Shown: positions 51,308 through 60,428, counted from the stretch's first letter. The stretch: DNA of 64,000 nucleotides from HGM12587 sp045128635 (GCA_045128635.1 JBGVRS010000149.1:1-64000), one strand, 5' to 3'. The notes: generated from the letters alone by a model not told the origin. Program-made: numbers and translations.

Positions 51308-52324
51308 GTGCAGGAATTAGTAAAAATTGTTGTTGACGCCATGGGCGGTGACAACGCACCACAGTCTACTGTTAAAGGTACAGTAGATGCCCTGAACAAA
51401 AGCCAGGAAATCAGTGTATTCTTAGTTGGTCAGGAAGAAGTTATAAATAAGGAATTAGAACAATATACTTATCCAAAGGAACGATTAACAGTCGTACCAG
51501 CCAGCGAAGTTATTGAGATGGCAGAACCTCCGGTTATGGCAATTCGTAAGAAGAAAGATTCTTCTATTGTTGTCGGAATGAAAATGGTGAAAGAAGGTCA
51601 GGCTGATGCATTTGTTTCTGCAGGAAGCACTGGTGCTGTGTTAGTAGGCGGACAGTTGCTTGTAGGCAGAGTTAAAGGAGTAGAAAGACCGCCATTGGCA
51701 CCACTCATCCCAACAGAAAAAGGAGTATCACTTCTGATTGACTGTGGAGCCAATGTAGATGCAAGAGCATCTCATTTGGTACAGTTTGCCAGAATGGGTT
51801 CCATTTACATGGAAAACATTATGGGAGTGAAGAATCCTCGTGCAGGTATCGTGAATATCGGTGCTGAGGAAGAAAAGGGAAATGCGCTTGTAAAAGAAAC
51901 ATTCCCTCTGTTAAAAGAATGTAAAGACATCAACTTTATTGGAAGCGTTGAAGCCAGAGATATTTCCAAAGGGGAATGCGACGTTATCGTATGCGAAGCT
52001 TTCGTTGGAAATGTAATCTTAAAGCTTTATGAAGGTGTTGCCGGTTCTTTGGTACGCGTGATCAAAAAAGGTATGATGGAAACACTTCGCGGTAAGATTG
52101 GCGGAGCATTGGTAAAACCATCTATGAAGAAGGTATTAAAATCATTTGATACTTCTGAAAATGGTGGAGCACCGCTTCTTGGATTAAAAGGCCTTGTTGT
52201 AAAGACTCATGGAAGCTCTAAATCTCAGGAAATTACAAACTCCATTTTACAGTGTATTGCATTCAAAAAGCAGGAAATCAGTAAGAAAATTGAAGAAAAT
52301 CTGCAGACAGCAAAGGCAGAATAG
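51308..52324 (+). CDS. plsX: Phosphate acyltransferase PlsX
   Basis: A 338-residue enzyme making acyl phosphate from acyl-ACP for phospholipid synthesis. Motifs are VDAMGGDNAPQSTV, VSAGSTGAVLVGG and CGANVDARASHLVQFA. The start is GTG 51308, 6 bp after AAAGGAGG. It is encoded beside its substrate protein acpP, 14 bp away, in the standard Firmicute order. Length is normal. Confidence 0.96.
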   Translation: MQELVKIVVDAMGGDNAPQSTVKGTVDALNKSQEISVFLVGQEEVINKELEQYTYPKERLTVVPASEVIEMAEPPVMAIRKKKDSSIVVGMKMVKEGQADAFVSAGSTGAVLVGGQLLVGRVKGVERPPLAPLIPTEKGVSLLIDCGANVDARASHLVQFARMGSIYMENIMGVKNPRAGIVNIGAEEEKGNALVKETFPLLKECKDINFIGSVEARDISKGECDVIVCEAFVGNVILKLYEGVAGSLVRVIKKGMMETLRGKIGGALVKPSMKKVLKSFDTSENGGAPLLGLKGLVVKTHGSSKSQEITNSILQCIAFKKQEISKKIEENLQTAKAE

Positions 52325-52338
52325 AAAGGAAGTTAATT

Positions 52339-52578
52339 ATGGAAGATAACGCAAAAAAAATTATCGAAGTCATCGCTGATGAACTTAGCATGGACGAAGC
52401 AGAAATTACATTAGATAGCACATTTACAGATGATTTAGGTGCTGATTCTCTTGACGTTTGCCAGATCATTATGAGACTGGAAGATATGTACAAAATTACA
52501 ATTGATGATGAAGCTGCAATGGACATCAAAACAGTTGGTGATGCAGTAGCACAGCTTGAAAAAGTAATTAACGCTTAA
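52339..52578 (+). CDS. acpP: Acyl carrier protein
   Basis: A 79-residue fatty-acid acyl carrier protein. The phosphopantetheine site is Ser37 in DDLGADSLDVCQ, followed by the acidic helix II (IMRLEDMYKITIDDEA). RBS AAAGGAAG precedes the ATG. It lies between plsX and rnc as in most Firmicutes, and is followed by a terminator-like hairpin. It differs clearly from the specialised carrier at 26055. Confidence 0.97.
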   Translation: MEDNAKKIIEVIADELSMDEAEITLDSTFTDDLGADSLDVCQIIMRLEDMYKITIDDEAAMDIKTVGDAVAQLEKVINA

Positions 52579-52586
52579 GAAAATGA

Positions 52587-52618
52587 AGAGAAGAAGCCCA
52601 GAAAAGGGCTTTTTCTCT
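52587..52618 (+). terminator. Terminator-like hairpin between acpP and rnc
   Basis: AGAGAAGAAGCCC and GGGCTTTTTCTCT form a 13 bp stem with one G-U pair, loop AGAAAA. The T run is within the stem. It may reduce readthrough from abundant acpP into rnc and smc. Confidence 0.75.
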
Positions 52619-52638
52619 TTCGTAAGAAAAGAGAGAAA

Positions 52639-53322
52639 ATGATGGGAAAATTAAATGAATTAGAACAGAAAATCGGCTACCGCTTTTCGGATTTTTCCTA
52701 TTTAGAACACGCAATGCGCCACAGTTCTTATTGTAACGAACAGAAAATGGACAGATTCATGAATAATGAACGTCTGGAATTTTTGGGAGATGCAGTGTTA
52801 GAACTTGTGACCAGTGAATTCTTATATTTAAATTATCCGAAGATGCCGGAAGGCGAAGCGACAAGAAAACGTGCCAGTATGGTATGTGAGCAGACACTGG
52901 CTTTATGTGCCAAAGAAATTGATCTTGGAAGTTATCTCTATCTGGGAAAAGGCGAAGATCATACAGGCGGAAGAGAAAGAGCATCTGTTATTTCTGATGC
53001 ATTAGAAGCACTGATTGGTGCGATTTATTTAGATGGTGGTTTTACTAGTGCAAAAGAGTTTGTAGAAAGATTTATTTTAAATGGTATTGAAGAAAAACAA
53101 CTCTTTTTTGATAGTAAGACTATTTTCCAGGAAATGATGCAGAGCATTACTACGGAGCCGATTCACTACAAAATGGTAGGTGAAGAGGGACCGGATCATT
53201 GCAAAACATTTACGGTAGAACTGTTTGTGGGCGATCAAAGCGCTGGAATAGGTTCCGGGAAATCCAAAAAGGCTGCAGAGCAGGCTGCGGCTTATGATGC
53301 AATCAAGAAAATAAAACAGTAA
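52639..53322 (+). CDS. rnc: Ribonuclease III
   Basis: A 227-residue RNase III that cuts double-stranded RNA, including rRNA precursors. The catalytic signature NERLEFLGDAVLEL is intact, and SDALEALIGAIYLDGG provides the second acidic set. A dsRNA-binding domain ends the protein (GIGSGKSKKAAEQAAAYDAI). The ribosome site is weak (AGAGAG) and two ATGs are adjacent at 52639 and 52642. It leads into smc with a 10 bp gap. Confidence 0.96.
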   Translation: MMGKLNELEQKIGYRFSDFSYLEHAMRHSSYCNEQKMDRFMNNERLEFLGDAVLELVTSEFLYLNYPKMPEGEATRKRASMVCEQTLALCAKEIDLGSYLYLGKGEDHTGGRERASVISDALEALIGAIYLDGGFTSAKEFVERFILNGIEEKQLFFDSKTIFQEMMQSITTEPIHYKMVGEEGPDHCKTFTVELFVGDQSAGIGSGKSKKAAEQAAAYDAIKKIKQ

Positions 53323-53332
53323 AGGAAAACCT

Positions 53333-56300
53333 ATGTATTTAAAAAGTATTGAAGTACACGGATTTAAATCTTTTGCCAATAAGATTGTATTCGACTTTCA
53401 TAACGGAATCACCGGCATCGTAGGACCAAACGGCAGTGGGAAAAGTAATGTTGCGGATGCGGTTCGCTGGGTACTTGGGGAACAGCGTGTAAAACAGCTG
53501 CGTGGTTCAAACATGCAGGACGTTATTTTCTCCGGAACGGAGACCCGTAAACCACAAGGGTATGCATTTGTTGCCATTACCCTGGATAATGCAGATAAGC
53601 AGCTTCCGGTGGAATATGAAGAAGTAACGGTTGCCAGACGACTGTATCGTTCCGGCGAAAGTGAATATTTGATCAATGGTACTGTCTGCCGATTAAAAGA
53701 TGTGCAGGAGATGTTCTACGATACAGGTATCGGTAAAGAAGGATACTCCATCATCGGACAGGGGCAGATTGATAAGATTTTAAGTACAAAACCTGAAGAA
53801 GCCAGAGAACTTTTTGATGAGGCGACAGGGATTGTAAAATATAAAAAGAGAAAAAAGAGCGCAGAAAAGAAACTGGAAGAGGAAAAACAGAATTTACTGC
53901 GTGTCAATGATATTTTAACAGAGCTTGAAAAGCAGTTAGGACCGTTAAAAAGACAGTCCGAAACAGCGAAAGAATATCTGAAAAAACGTGATACCTTAAA
54001 AACTTATGACGTCAACCTTTTCTTAATGGAAATGGAACGAATCAAACAGGCACAGAAAGATTTGGAAGAAAAAACTCTGATTGTGCAGAATGATTTTGAA
54101 GACTCCAAAAAGGCTTATGAAAATTGTAAGTTAGAATATGAGCATATTGAAAAAGAAATCGAAAGCTTAAATGAAGGTATTGAAGCCAAGAAAACACTTC
54201 TGACAGAAAATGCATTGCAGAAAAAGCAGTACGAAGGTCAGATTGCGGTATTAAAGGCGCAGAATCATTCTGCATTGACAAATGATAAGCATTTAAAGAA
54301 CCGTAAAGAGGCAATTCTTCGAGAAACAGAAGAAAAAGAAGGTCAGAAGGAAGAATTTTTAAGAGAAAAATACAAGCTGGATATGCAGCTTTCCGATATG
54401 AAAGAAGTTCTTTCGGAGGCGGAAGAGAATTTAGAAAGTGTTCAGCAGAGAATTTTTGATTTAAATCACAGCATTGAATATTGCAAAAATGAAATTATTC
54501 AGCTGTTAAATGAAAAGGCATCTACAAAGGGGAAAATTCAGCGTTATGATACCATGCTTGAACAGGTACAGATTCGTAAAGCTGAAGTAAGCTCCAAGAT
54601 TCTTGGCATTAAGACAGAAGAAAATGATAATGAAGCAGGTCTTTTAGAAGCGAAAAAAGTATTTGAAGAAGTAAATGCAGTAATTCGCGGTTTCAATGAG
54701 CAAAAAACGGCCATTGAGCAGGAAATTGAAGGCCATGTCAAAGATTTAAGAGAGTTAAATCATTTGCTGGAAGTAGGACAGAGTGCGTACCACAGAGAAG
54801 CATCCCGTCTGGAATCCTTGAAAAATTTAACAGAGCGCTATGATGGTTACGGAAATTCTATCCGTAAAGTTATGGAGCAGAAAAAAACGAAGAGTGGAAT
54901 CATGGGCGTTGTGGCAGATTTGATCAAAGTAGAGAAAAGCTACGAAATTGCCATTGAAACAGCTCTTGGCGGAAGCATTCAGAACATTGTAACTGACAAT
55001 GAACAGACTGCAAAATCCATGATTCAGTATTTAAAAACCAATAAGCTTGGACGTGCAACATTTTTACCACTGACAACCATCAAAGGCAATAACCTTTTTA
55101 GTAAGGAAAATGTATTAAAAGAAACAGGTGTCATTGGCGTTGCCCATACATTGGTAAAAACAGAAGAAAGATTTTCTGTTCTTGTGAAATATTTGCTTGG
55201 AAGAACGCTGGTGGTAGATCACATTGATAATGCCATTGCATTACAGAAAAAATATGATCAGTCACTTCGAATTGTAACCCTGGAAGGGGAATCTTTAAAT
55301 CCGGGCGGTTCTATGACCGGTGGGGCATTTAAGAATAACAGTAATCTTTTGGGACGTCGTCGTGAAATCGAAGAGCTGGAGTTAAGTGTAAAACAGTTAT
55401 CTTCAGAAATGGAAGAACGCAAGGCGCAGGTGGAAGATACAAAGGCAAAACGTACAGCCTGCTATGCGTCTCTGGACGAAGTAAACGAAAAGCTTTCCAA
55501 AGAATTTGTCAAACAGAATACTGCGAAAATGCAGCTGAATCTGTATGAACAGAAGAAGCAGGAATTTGAAGAAAGTCTTGTGAAGCTTCGCAGTGAATTA
55601 AGAGAGTTAGAAGCACAGATTCAGGATATTACGACAAGTCGAAAAGATATTGCGGCAGAATTAAAGGGTTCTGATATCAAAGAAAAAGCAAACGAAATGA
55701 GTATTGCAAGATATCAGGAAGAACTGACAGAATATCAGGCAAAAGAAGTGGACTGTAAAGAGGAAGTGGAAGAGCTTCATTTACAGAATGCATCTTTCCA
55801 GCAGAAAAAAGAATTCATGCAGGAAAATATTCATCGTATTGAAGAAGAACTTCAGCGCTTGAAAGATGAAGAAGAAAATCTTGATGAGACAATCGAACAT
55901 TCTCTCAGTGATGCAAAGGCACGAGAGGAAGGTATTGCAGAATTGCAGGCCCAGATTGAAGTGCTTGGTGTTGCGACTGAAAATGCAGAAAAAGAAAAAT
56001 CTGCATTGATTGATAAGAAAGATGAGCTTCTTACAAAGAATAAAGACTTCTTTGAAAAACGTGAACAGTTATCTGGCCGTATCAATGATCTGGATAAAGA
56101 ACTGTATCGTTTGGGAACACAGAAGGAAAAACTGGAGGAATCCGGTGAAAACTTCATAAATTATATGTGGGAAGAATACGAACTGACTCATCATGAGGCA
56201 ATGCCTCTTAGAGACGAGCAGTTTGGCGACCGTCAGGAATTAAAGAGAAGTATTTCCAAAATCAAAGAAGAAATCAAGCAGCTTGGCAATGTAAATATCA

Positions 56301-56893
56301 ATGCCATTGAAGACTACAAGGAAGTATCTGAACGTTATGAGTTTATGAATAAACAGCGTAATGACCTTGTAGAAGCAGAACAGCTGCTGCAGAATATTAT
56401 TTCTGAACTTGATGATGGAATGAAAAAACAGTTTACAGAAATGTTTGCGAAGATTCAGGTGGAATTTGACAAAGCATTTAAGGAACTGTTTGGTGGCGGT
56501 AAAGGTACTTTGGAACTGATCGATCCGGAAAACATTCTGGAGACGGGTGTTCGTATCATTTCTCAGCCACCAGGAAAGAAACTGCAGAATATGATGCAGT
56601 TGTCCGGTGGAGAAAAGGCGTTAACAGCCATTGCATTATTATTTGCAATTCAGAATTTAAAACCATCGCCATTCTGTCTGTTGGACGAAATTGAAGCTGC
56701 TCTGGATGATTCCAACGTAGGACGATTTGCAAATTATTTACATAAATTGACAAAAAATACACAGTTTATCGTAATTACCCACAGACGTGGTACTATGGCG
56801 GCGGCAGACCGTTTATATGGTATTACCATGCAGGAAAAAGGTGTATCTGCACTGGTATCTGTAAATCTGATTGAAGACTCATTGGATAAATAA
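53333..56893 (+). CDS. smc: Chromosome segregation ATPase SMC
   Basis: A 1186-residue SMC protein of normal length. Walker A GPNGSGKSN is at 31-39, followed by long coiled coils, a central hinge (about 510-680, GIMGVVADLIKVEK...GGSMTGGAF), and the C-terminal signature LSGGEKALTAIAL and Walker B CLLDEIEAALDDSN. It compacts and separates chromosomes with ScpA and ScpB. RBS AAAGGAA precedes the ATG. ftsY follows after 13 bp. Confidence 0.97.
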   Translation: MYLKSIEVHGFKSFANKIVFDFHNGITGIVGPNGSGKSNVADAVRWVLGEQRVKQLRGSNMQDVIFSGTETRKPQGYAFVAITLDNADKQLPVEYEEVTVARRLYRSGESEYLINGTVCRLKDVQEMFYDTGIGKEGYSIIGQGQIDKILSTKPEEARELFDEATGIVKYKKRKKSAEKKLEEEKQNLLRVNDILTELEKQLGPLKRQSETAKEYLKKRDTLKTYDVNLFLMEMERIKQAQKDLEEKTLIVQNDFEDSKKAYENCKLEYEHIEKEIESLNEGIEAKKTLLTENALQKKQYEGQIAVLKAQNHSALTNDKHLKNRKEAILRETEEKEGQKEEFLREKYKLDMQLSDMKEVLSEAEENLESVQQRIFDLNHSIEYCKNEIIQLLNEKASTKGKIQRYDTMLEQVQIRKAEVSSKILGIKTEENDNEAGLLEAKKVFEEVNAVIRGFNEQKTAIEQEIEGHVKDLRELNHLLEVGQSAYHREASRLESLKNLTERYDGYGNSIRKVMEQKKTKSGIMGVVADLIKVEKSYEIAIETALGGSIQNIVTDNEQTAKSMIQYLKTNKLGRATFLPLTTIKGNNLFSKENVLKETGVIGVAHTLVKTEERFSVLVKYLLGRTLVVDHIDNAIALQKKYDQSLRIVTLEGESLNPGGSMTGGAFKNNSNLLGRRREIEELELSVKQLSSEMEERKAQVEDTKAKRTACYASLDEVNEKLSKEFVKQNTAKMQLNLYEQKKQEFEESLVKLRSELRELEAQIQDITTSRKDIAAELKGSDIKEKANEMSIARYQEELTEYQAKEVDCKEEVEELHLQNASFQQKKEFMQENIHRIEEELQRLKDEEENLDETIEHSLSDAKAREEGIAELQAQIEVLGVATENAEKEKSALIDKKDELLTKNKDFFEKREQLSGRINDLDKELYRLGTQKEKLEESGENFINYMWEEYELTHHEAMPLRDEQFGDRQELKRSISKIKEEIKQLGNVNINAIEDYKEVSERYEFMNKQRNDLVEAEQLLQNIISELDDGMKKQFTEMFAKIQVEFDKAFKELFGGGKGTLELIDPENILETGVRIISQPPGKKLQNMMQLSGGEKALTAIALLFAIQNLKPSPFCLLDEIEAALDDSNVGRFANYLHKLTKNTQFIVITHRRGTMAAADRLYGITMQEKGVSALVSVNLIEDSLDK

Positions 56894-56906
56894 AGGAGGA
56901 GAAGAA

Positions 56907-57839
56907 ATGGCAGAGGAAAAAAAGGGCTTTTTTAAACGACTGGCAGAAGGCCTGTCAAAGACAAGAAACAATATTGTTGCTGGAATTGATGCAGTATTTC
57001 ATGGCTTTTCTTCTATCGATGACGATTTTTATGAAGAAATCGAAGAAATTCTGGTAATGGGTGATATTGGCATCAATGCTACGACTGCTATCATTGAGAA
57101 TTTAAAGAAAAAAGTAAAAGAGCAGCATATCAAAGAACCTTCAGAATGTAAGGAACTGCTGATCAACAGTATCAAAGAACAGATGAGGGTTGAAGAAACC
57201 GCATATCGTTTTGAACATGAGAAGAGTGTTGTGCTTGTAATCGGTGTTAACGGTGTTGGTAAAACGACAACTGTTGGAAAACTTGCGGGTAAATTAAAAG
57301 ATCAGGGCAAGAGAGTTGTTTTAGGTGCAGCAGATACATTCCGTGCGGCAGCAAGTGAACAGCTGACAGAATGGGCAAACAGAGCCGGTGTAGATATTAT
57401 TTACGGTGGCGAAGGTGCGGACCCGGCAGCGGTTGTATATGATGCGGTTGCAGCTGCAAAGGCAAGAAAAGCTGATGTACTTCTTTGCGACACAGCAGGA
57501 AGACTCCACAATAAAAAGAATTTAATGGAAGAACTTCGTAAGATCAATAAGATTATTGACCGTGAATATCCGGATGCGTTTAAGGAAACATTAATCGTTC
57601 TTGATGGAACAACAGGTCAGAATGCACTGGAACAGGCAAGACAGTTTAAAGAAGTTACAGACGTAACAGGAATTGTTTTAACAAAACTTGACGGAACTGC
57701 GAAAGGCGGGATTGCGGTTGCAATTCAGTCCGAACTTGGTGTACCTGTAAAATACATCGGCGTCGGCGAAAGTATTGATGATTTACAGAAGTTTGATTCT
57801 GATGAATTCGTAAATGCGCTTTTTAACGTAGAAGCGTAA
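56907..57839 (+). CDS. ftsY: Signal recognition particle receptor FtsY
   Basis: A 310-residue SRP receptor GTPase with an NG domain. Motifs are GVNGVGKTTTVGKLA (G1), AADTFRAAASEQL, CDTAGRLHNKKNLMEEL (G3), LTKLDGTAKGG (G4) and GVGESIDDLQ. The short acidic A domain leads the protein. It docks ribosomes at the membrane. RBS AAAGGAGGAG at 56892-56901 fixes ATG 56907; a start at 56871 lies within smc. It closes the conserved block. Confidence 0.96.
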   Translation: MAEEKKGFFKRLAEGLSKTRNNIVAGIDAVFHGFSSIDDDFYEEIEEILVMGDIGINATTAIIENLKKKVKEQHIKEPSECKELLINSIKEQMRVEETAYRFEHEKSVVLVIGVNGVGKTTTVGKLAGKLKDQGKRVVLGAADTFRAAASEQLTEWANRAGVDIIYGGEGADPAAVVYDAVAAAKARKADVLLCDTAGRLHNKKNLMEELRKINKIIDREYPDAFKETLIVLDGTTGQNALEQARQFKEVTDVTGIVLTKLDGTAKGGIAVAIQSELGVPVKYIGVGESIDDLQKFDSDEFVNALFNVEA

Positions 57840-57915
57840 TCCAGCGGTAAATAGACTGGCTGAGATATTGTCAGAGAGTGAGGAACTCTGATGAGGAAGA
57901 CAAGAGGATTATGAA

Positions 57916-59127
57916 ATGCTTACACTGGAAAAATTTGAAGAGGCATATGACGTTGTCAAACGCGTTGCCAAAGAAACAAAGCTGTTATACAGCAAAAGCT
58001 TATCAAATCAGGTAGGAAATAAGGTTTATTTCAAACCTGAAAACTTACAGCACACAGGTGCTTATAAAATTCGTGGTGCATACTACAAAATCAGTACATT
58101 GACACCTGAAGAAAGAGCTAAAGGATTAGTAACTGCATCCGCAGGTAACCATGCACAGGGTGTGGCTTATGCTGCAAGAGAATTTGGCTGTAAAGCGAAA
58201 ATTGTAATGCCTGCAACAACACCTTTGATGAAGGTAGAACGTACAAAACGTTATGGTGCAGAAGTCATTCTTCATGGAGATGTTTATGATGAAGCATGCG
58301 AATATGCTTATGCATTGGCGGAAAAAGAAGGAATGACCTTTATTCATCCATTTGATGACCTGGCAGTTGCAACAGGTCAGGGAACCATTGCGATGGAAAT
58401 TGTTCAGGAACTTCCTTTGGTAGATTACATTCTTGTGCCGGTTGGCGGCGGTGGACTTGCGACAGGTGTATCGACTCTTGCAAAAATGTTAAATCCAAAC
58501 ATTAAAGTTATCGGTGTTGAACCTGCCGGAGCAAACTGTCTGGAAGAATCTATGCGTGCAGGAAGAATTATGACACTTCCATTTGTCAGCACAGTTGCTG
58601 ATGGTACTGCTGTAAAAACTCCGGGAGAAAAGATTTTCCCATACTTACAGCAGAATCTGGATGGAATCATTACAATCGAAGATGATGAGCTTGTTGTTGC
58701 ATTCCTTGATATGGTGGAAAACCACAAGATGATCGTAGAAAATTCAGGTCTGTTGACAGTTGCGGCTTTAAAACATCTTGATTTCAAAGGTAAAAAAGTT
58801 GTTTCTGTACTTAGTGGCGGTAACATGGATATTATCACCATGTCATCTGTTGTACAGCACGGTCTGATTCAGAGAGACAGAATCTTTACAGTATCAGTTC
58901 TGCTTCCGGATAAGCCAGGTGAATTGGTAAACGTTGCATCTATTATTGCAGAAGAACGCGGTAACGTTATCAAACTGGATCACAACCAGTTTGTAAGTAC
59001 CAACAGAAGTTCTGCGGTAGAATTAAAGATTACCATTGAAGCATTCGGCACTGAACATAAGAATCAGATTGTTGAGGCTTTGGAAGTAAAAGGTTACAGA
59101 CCAAGAGTTATTCGTGTAAATATGTAG
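57916..59127 (+). CDS. ilvA: Threonine ammonia-lyase with ACT domain
   Basis: A 403-residue PLP enzyme that deaminates threonine to 2-oxobutanoate for isoleucine or propionate formation. Lys51 in HTGAYKIRGA binds PLP, and PVGGGGLATG is the glycine-rich loop. One ACT domain ends the protein (about 325-403, FTVSVLLPDKPGELVNV). This is the single-ACT form found in Firmicutes rather than the longer IlvA of enterics. AGAGG precedes the ATG by 8-10 bp; no T-box is seen in the 76 bp gap. Confidence 0.94.
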   Translation: MLTLEKFEEAYDVVKRVAKETKLLYSKSLSNQVGNKVYFKPENLQHTGAYKIRGAYYKISTLTPEERAKGLVTASAGNHAQGVAYAAREFGCKAKIVMPATTPLMKVERTKRYGAEVILHGDVYDEACEYAYALAEKEGMTFIHPFDDLAVATGQGTIAMEIVQELPLVDYILVPVGGGGLATGVSTLAKMLNPNIKVIGVEPAGANCLEESMRAGRIMTLPFVSTVADGTAVKTPGEKIFPYLQQNLDGIITIEDDELVVAFLDMVENHKMIVENSGLLTVAALKHLDFKGKKVVSVLSGGNMDIITMSSVVQHGLIQRDRIFTVSVLLPDKPGELVNVASIIAEERGNVIKLDHNQFVSTNRSSAVELKITIEAFGTEHKNQIVEALEVKGYRPRVIRVNM

Positions 59128-59140
59128 AATGTGTTGATTT

Positions 59141-59171
59141 AAGGCTCGGGGCATATGCCCCGGGTCTTTTT
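59141..59171 (+). terminator. Terminator of ilvA
   Basis: AAGGCTCGGGGC pairs with GCCCCGGGTCTT around loop ATAT, with two G-U pairs, followed by TTTT. Confidence 0.88.
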
Positions 59172-59202
59172 GTACTTGCGTGCTGTTTTTTGTACTTGCG
59201 TG
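59167..59202 (+). repeat. Two 16 bp direct repeats, period 20
   Basis: TTTTTGTACTTGCGTG occurs at 59167-59182 and again at 59187-59202. The second copy runs directly into the first TGGGC unit of the dispersed repeat region. Confidence 0.8.
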
Positions 59203-59480
59203 GGCGTATAGGGAAAAAGTCTCCTATGGTGGAAATAAATTGTAAGAAAAACGTTCGCTTTAATTGGATTTTATAAAAAGCTGGGCGTTGATAGAAAAAT
59301 AGTTCTAGAACAGCCAAAAGATAGTTGGATTTTTTGTGAAATGTAGATTTTGTGGGCAGTGGTGAGTAGAAAAGATGGATACAGAAAAAATTGAAAGAAT
59401 ATGAGTCTGGTGTGACAAAATTTCTTTGTATATGCCCATAGCCTGGGCGTGGTAGGGTGAAAAAGCTATATACCCCCAAA
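59201..59480. repeat. Noncoding region with TGGGC-type dispersed repeat
   Basis: In the gene-free stretch 59172-59595, TGGGC units begin at 59201, 59282, 59352 and 59444, spaced 70-92 bp. An inverted TATGCCCATA sits at 59430-59439. TGGGCGTATAGGGAAAAAGT (59201-59220) differs from the copy at 18498 at two positions. No gene is convincing. From 59480 to 59580 the sequence is AT-rich and holds the probable promoter of the next small gene. Confidence 0.5.
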
Positions 59481-59595
59481 TTGCTTGAAAAAGAAATATC
59501 TTTAAAAGACCTGAAATAGTTATTCAAATATAAGATGTGTCATGCTAAAATGTAATTAGTAGAAAGAGTAATTTTAGATAGAAAGGAGTGCCGCT

Positions 59596-59712
59596 ATGTG
59601 AAATGCAATTTTTATGTTTGTTTTTGTTTGTTTTATTACAGGTGCTCTGGTACATGGAAAAGAATGGAAAGAACGCATTGAAGAATTGATTGAGGAAGAG
59701 GAGAATAAGTAG
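59596..59712 (+). pseudogene. Small membrane gene with AUG-UGA at its start
   Basis: A strong site AAAGGAG (59582-59588) is 7 bp before ATG 59596, but the next codon is TGA (59599-59601). The frame then stays open through an internal ATG at 59614 to TAG at 59710-59712. From 59614 it encodes 32 residues: a hydrophobic segment (MFVFVCFITGALV) and an acidic helix (KERIEELIEEEENK). It may be a mutated small gene, a start-stop regulated gene, or expressed from ATG 59614. The next gene begins 1 bp after its stop. Confidence 0.5.
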
Positions 59713-59904
59713 ATGAAAAGTTTTTTGATAAAAGACACAACAAAACAGGAAAGAATTGAGTTGATCAGAGCGTGGCTTCCGGTAGATGATGGTCTGGAAG
59801 ATTGTGAAATTGATTTGTGGGATATGTATGATGCATATATTAAAGGTGAGAAAGAGATTGCTGAAATCAACGCAGAATTCCAGACAGATTATTTTGCAGG
59901 ATAA
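59713..59904 (+). CDS. Small conserved hypothetical protein
   Basis: A 63-residue soluble acidic protein (LIKDTTKQERIELIRAWLPV, DLWDMYDAYIKGEKEIAEIN). It has no signal, membrane segment or known motif. It starts directly after the stop of the small membrane frame, so the two are probably translated in sequence (GAGGAGAATAAGTAG provides a ribosome site). I have the impression that similar short proteins occur in other Lachnospiraceae, with no function known. A terminator follows. Confidence 0.7.
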   Translation: MKSFLIKDTTKQERIELIRAWLPVDDGLEDCEIDLWDMYDAYIKGEKEIAEINAEFQTDYFAG

Positions 59905-59918
59905 AATGAAAACTTATA

Positions 59919-59948
59919 AAAGCGCAGCAGAAATGTTGCGCTTTTTTT
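59919..59948 (+). terminator. Terminator of the small-gene pair
   Basis: AAAGCGCAGC, loop AGAAAT and GTTGCGCTTT form a 10 bp stem with one G-U pair, then TTTT. Confidence 0.9.
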
Positions 59949-59996
59949 GATGCCAAGATGATTTCTTAAGATTTCATGAAGTGATTTACATGCTTT

Positions 59997-60035
59997 GTCT
60001 AATGTGTTAGACTATAATTGACTAATGAATTAGAC
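59997..60035 (+). promoter_or_regulatory. Twin BlaI-type operators over a promoter
   Basis: GTCTAATGTGTTAGAC (59997-60012) is a perfect 6-4-6 dyad and GACTAATGAATTAGAC (60020-60035) is a near-perfect second copy. The -10 box TATAAT (60013-60018) lies between them; a -35 is weak. This fits autorepression of the BlaI-like and M56 genes. Confidence 0.75.
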
Positions 60036-60050
60036 AAGGGAGGCGGAAAC

Positions 60051-60413
60051 ATGGAAACACCGAAAATTTTTGAAAGTGAATATCGATTTGCCTGTATCGT
60101 TTGGGAGAAAGAACCTGTTTCTGTGAAAGAACTAATTGTCTTATGTAATGAACAGTTGGAATGGAAGAGAACAACCACCTATACAGTTTTAAAGCGTTTG
60201 TGCGAGAGAGGTATTCTTACAAATGAAGATGGAATTGTGACTTCGTTATATAGCAAAGAGGAAATTCAATATTCAGAAAGCAGACAGTTTTTAGAGAAAA
60301 CCTTTGAAGGTTCCCTGCCGGGCTTTCTGGCTGCCTTTTTAAAGGGGAAAGGGATATCGGAAAAAGAATTAAAAGAGCTTCGTCAGATGCTGGACAATTA
60401 TGAGAATGACTAA
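60051..60413 (+). CDS. BlaI/MecI-family repressor
   Basis: A 120-residue winged-helix repressor of the BlaI/CopY type. The DNA-binding part is WEKEPVSVKELIVLCNEQLEWKRTTTYTVLKRLCERG and the C-terminal helix forms the dimer. The ATG at 60051 follows GGGAGG (60038-60043); a longer start at 60018 overlaps the operator. It sits on twin dyads and is 15 bp before an M56 sensor gene, as in BlaI-BlaR1 systems. Confidence 0.9.
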   Translation: METPKIFESEYRFACIVWEKEPVSVKELIVLCNEQLEWKRTTTYTVLKRLCERGILTNEDGIVTSLYSKEEIQYSESRQFLEKTFEGSLPGFLAAFLKGKGISEKELKELRQMLDNYEND

Positions 60414-60428
60414 AAGGAGGTCGGAGAA

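Noticed and set aside
57840..57915. Possible T-box or leader control of ilvA
   Set aside because: The 76 bp gap is too short and lacks a T-box antiterminator sequence and terminator; only a weak CAGAG/CTCTG pairing is present.
59108..59527. 139-codon minus-strand frame after ilvA
   Set aside because: It runs through the ilvA terminator and the dispersed repeats and has low-complexity Phe/Tyr/Ser sequence, so it looks like chance.
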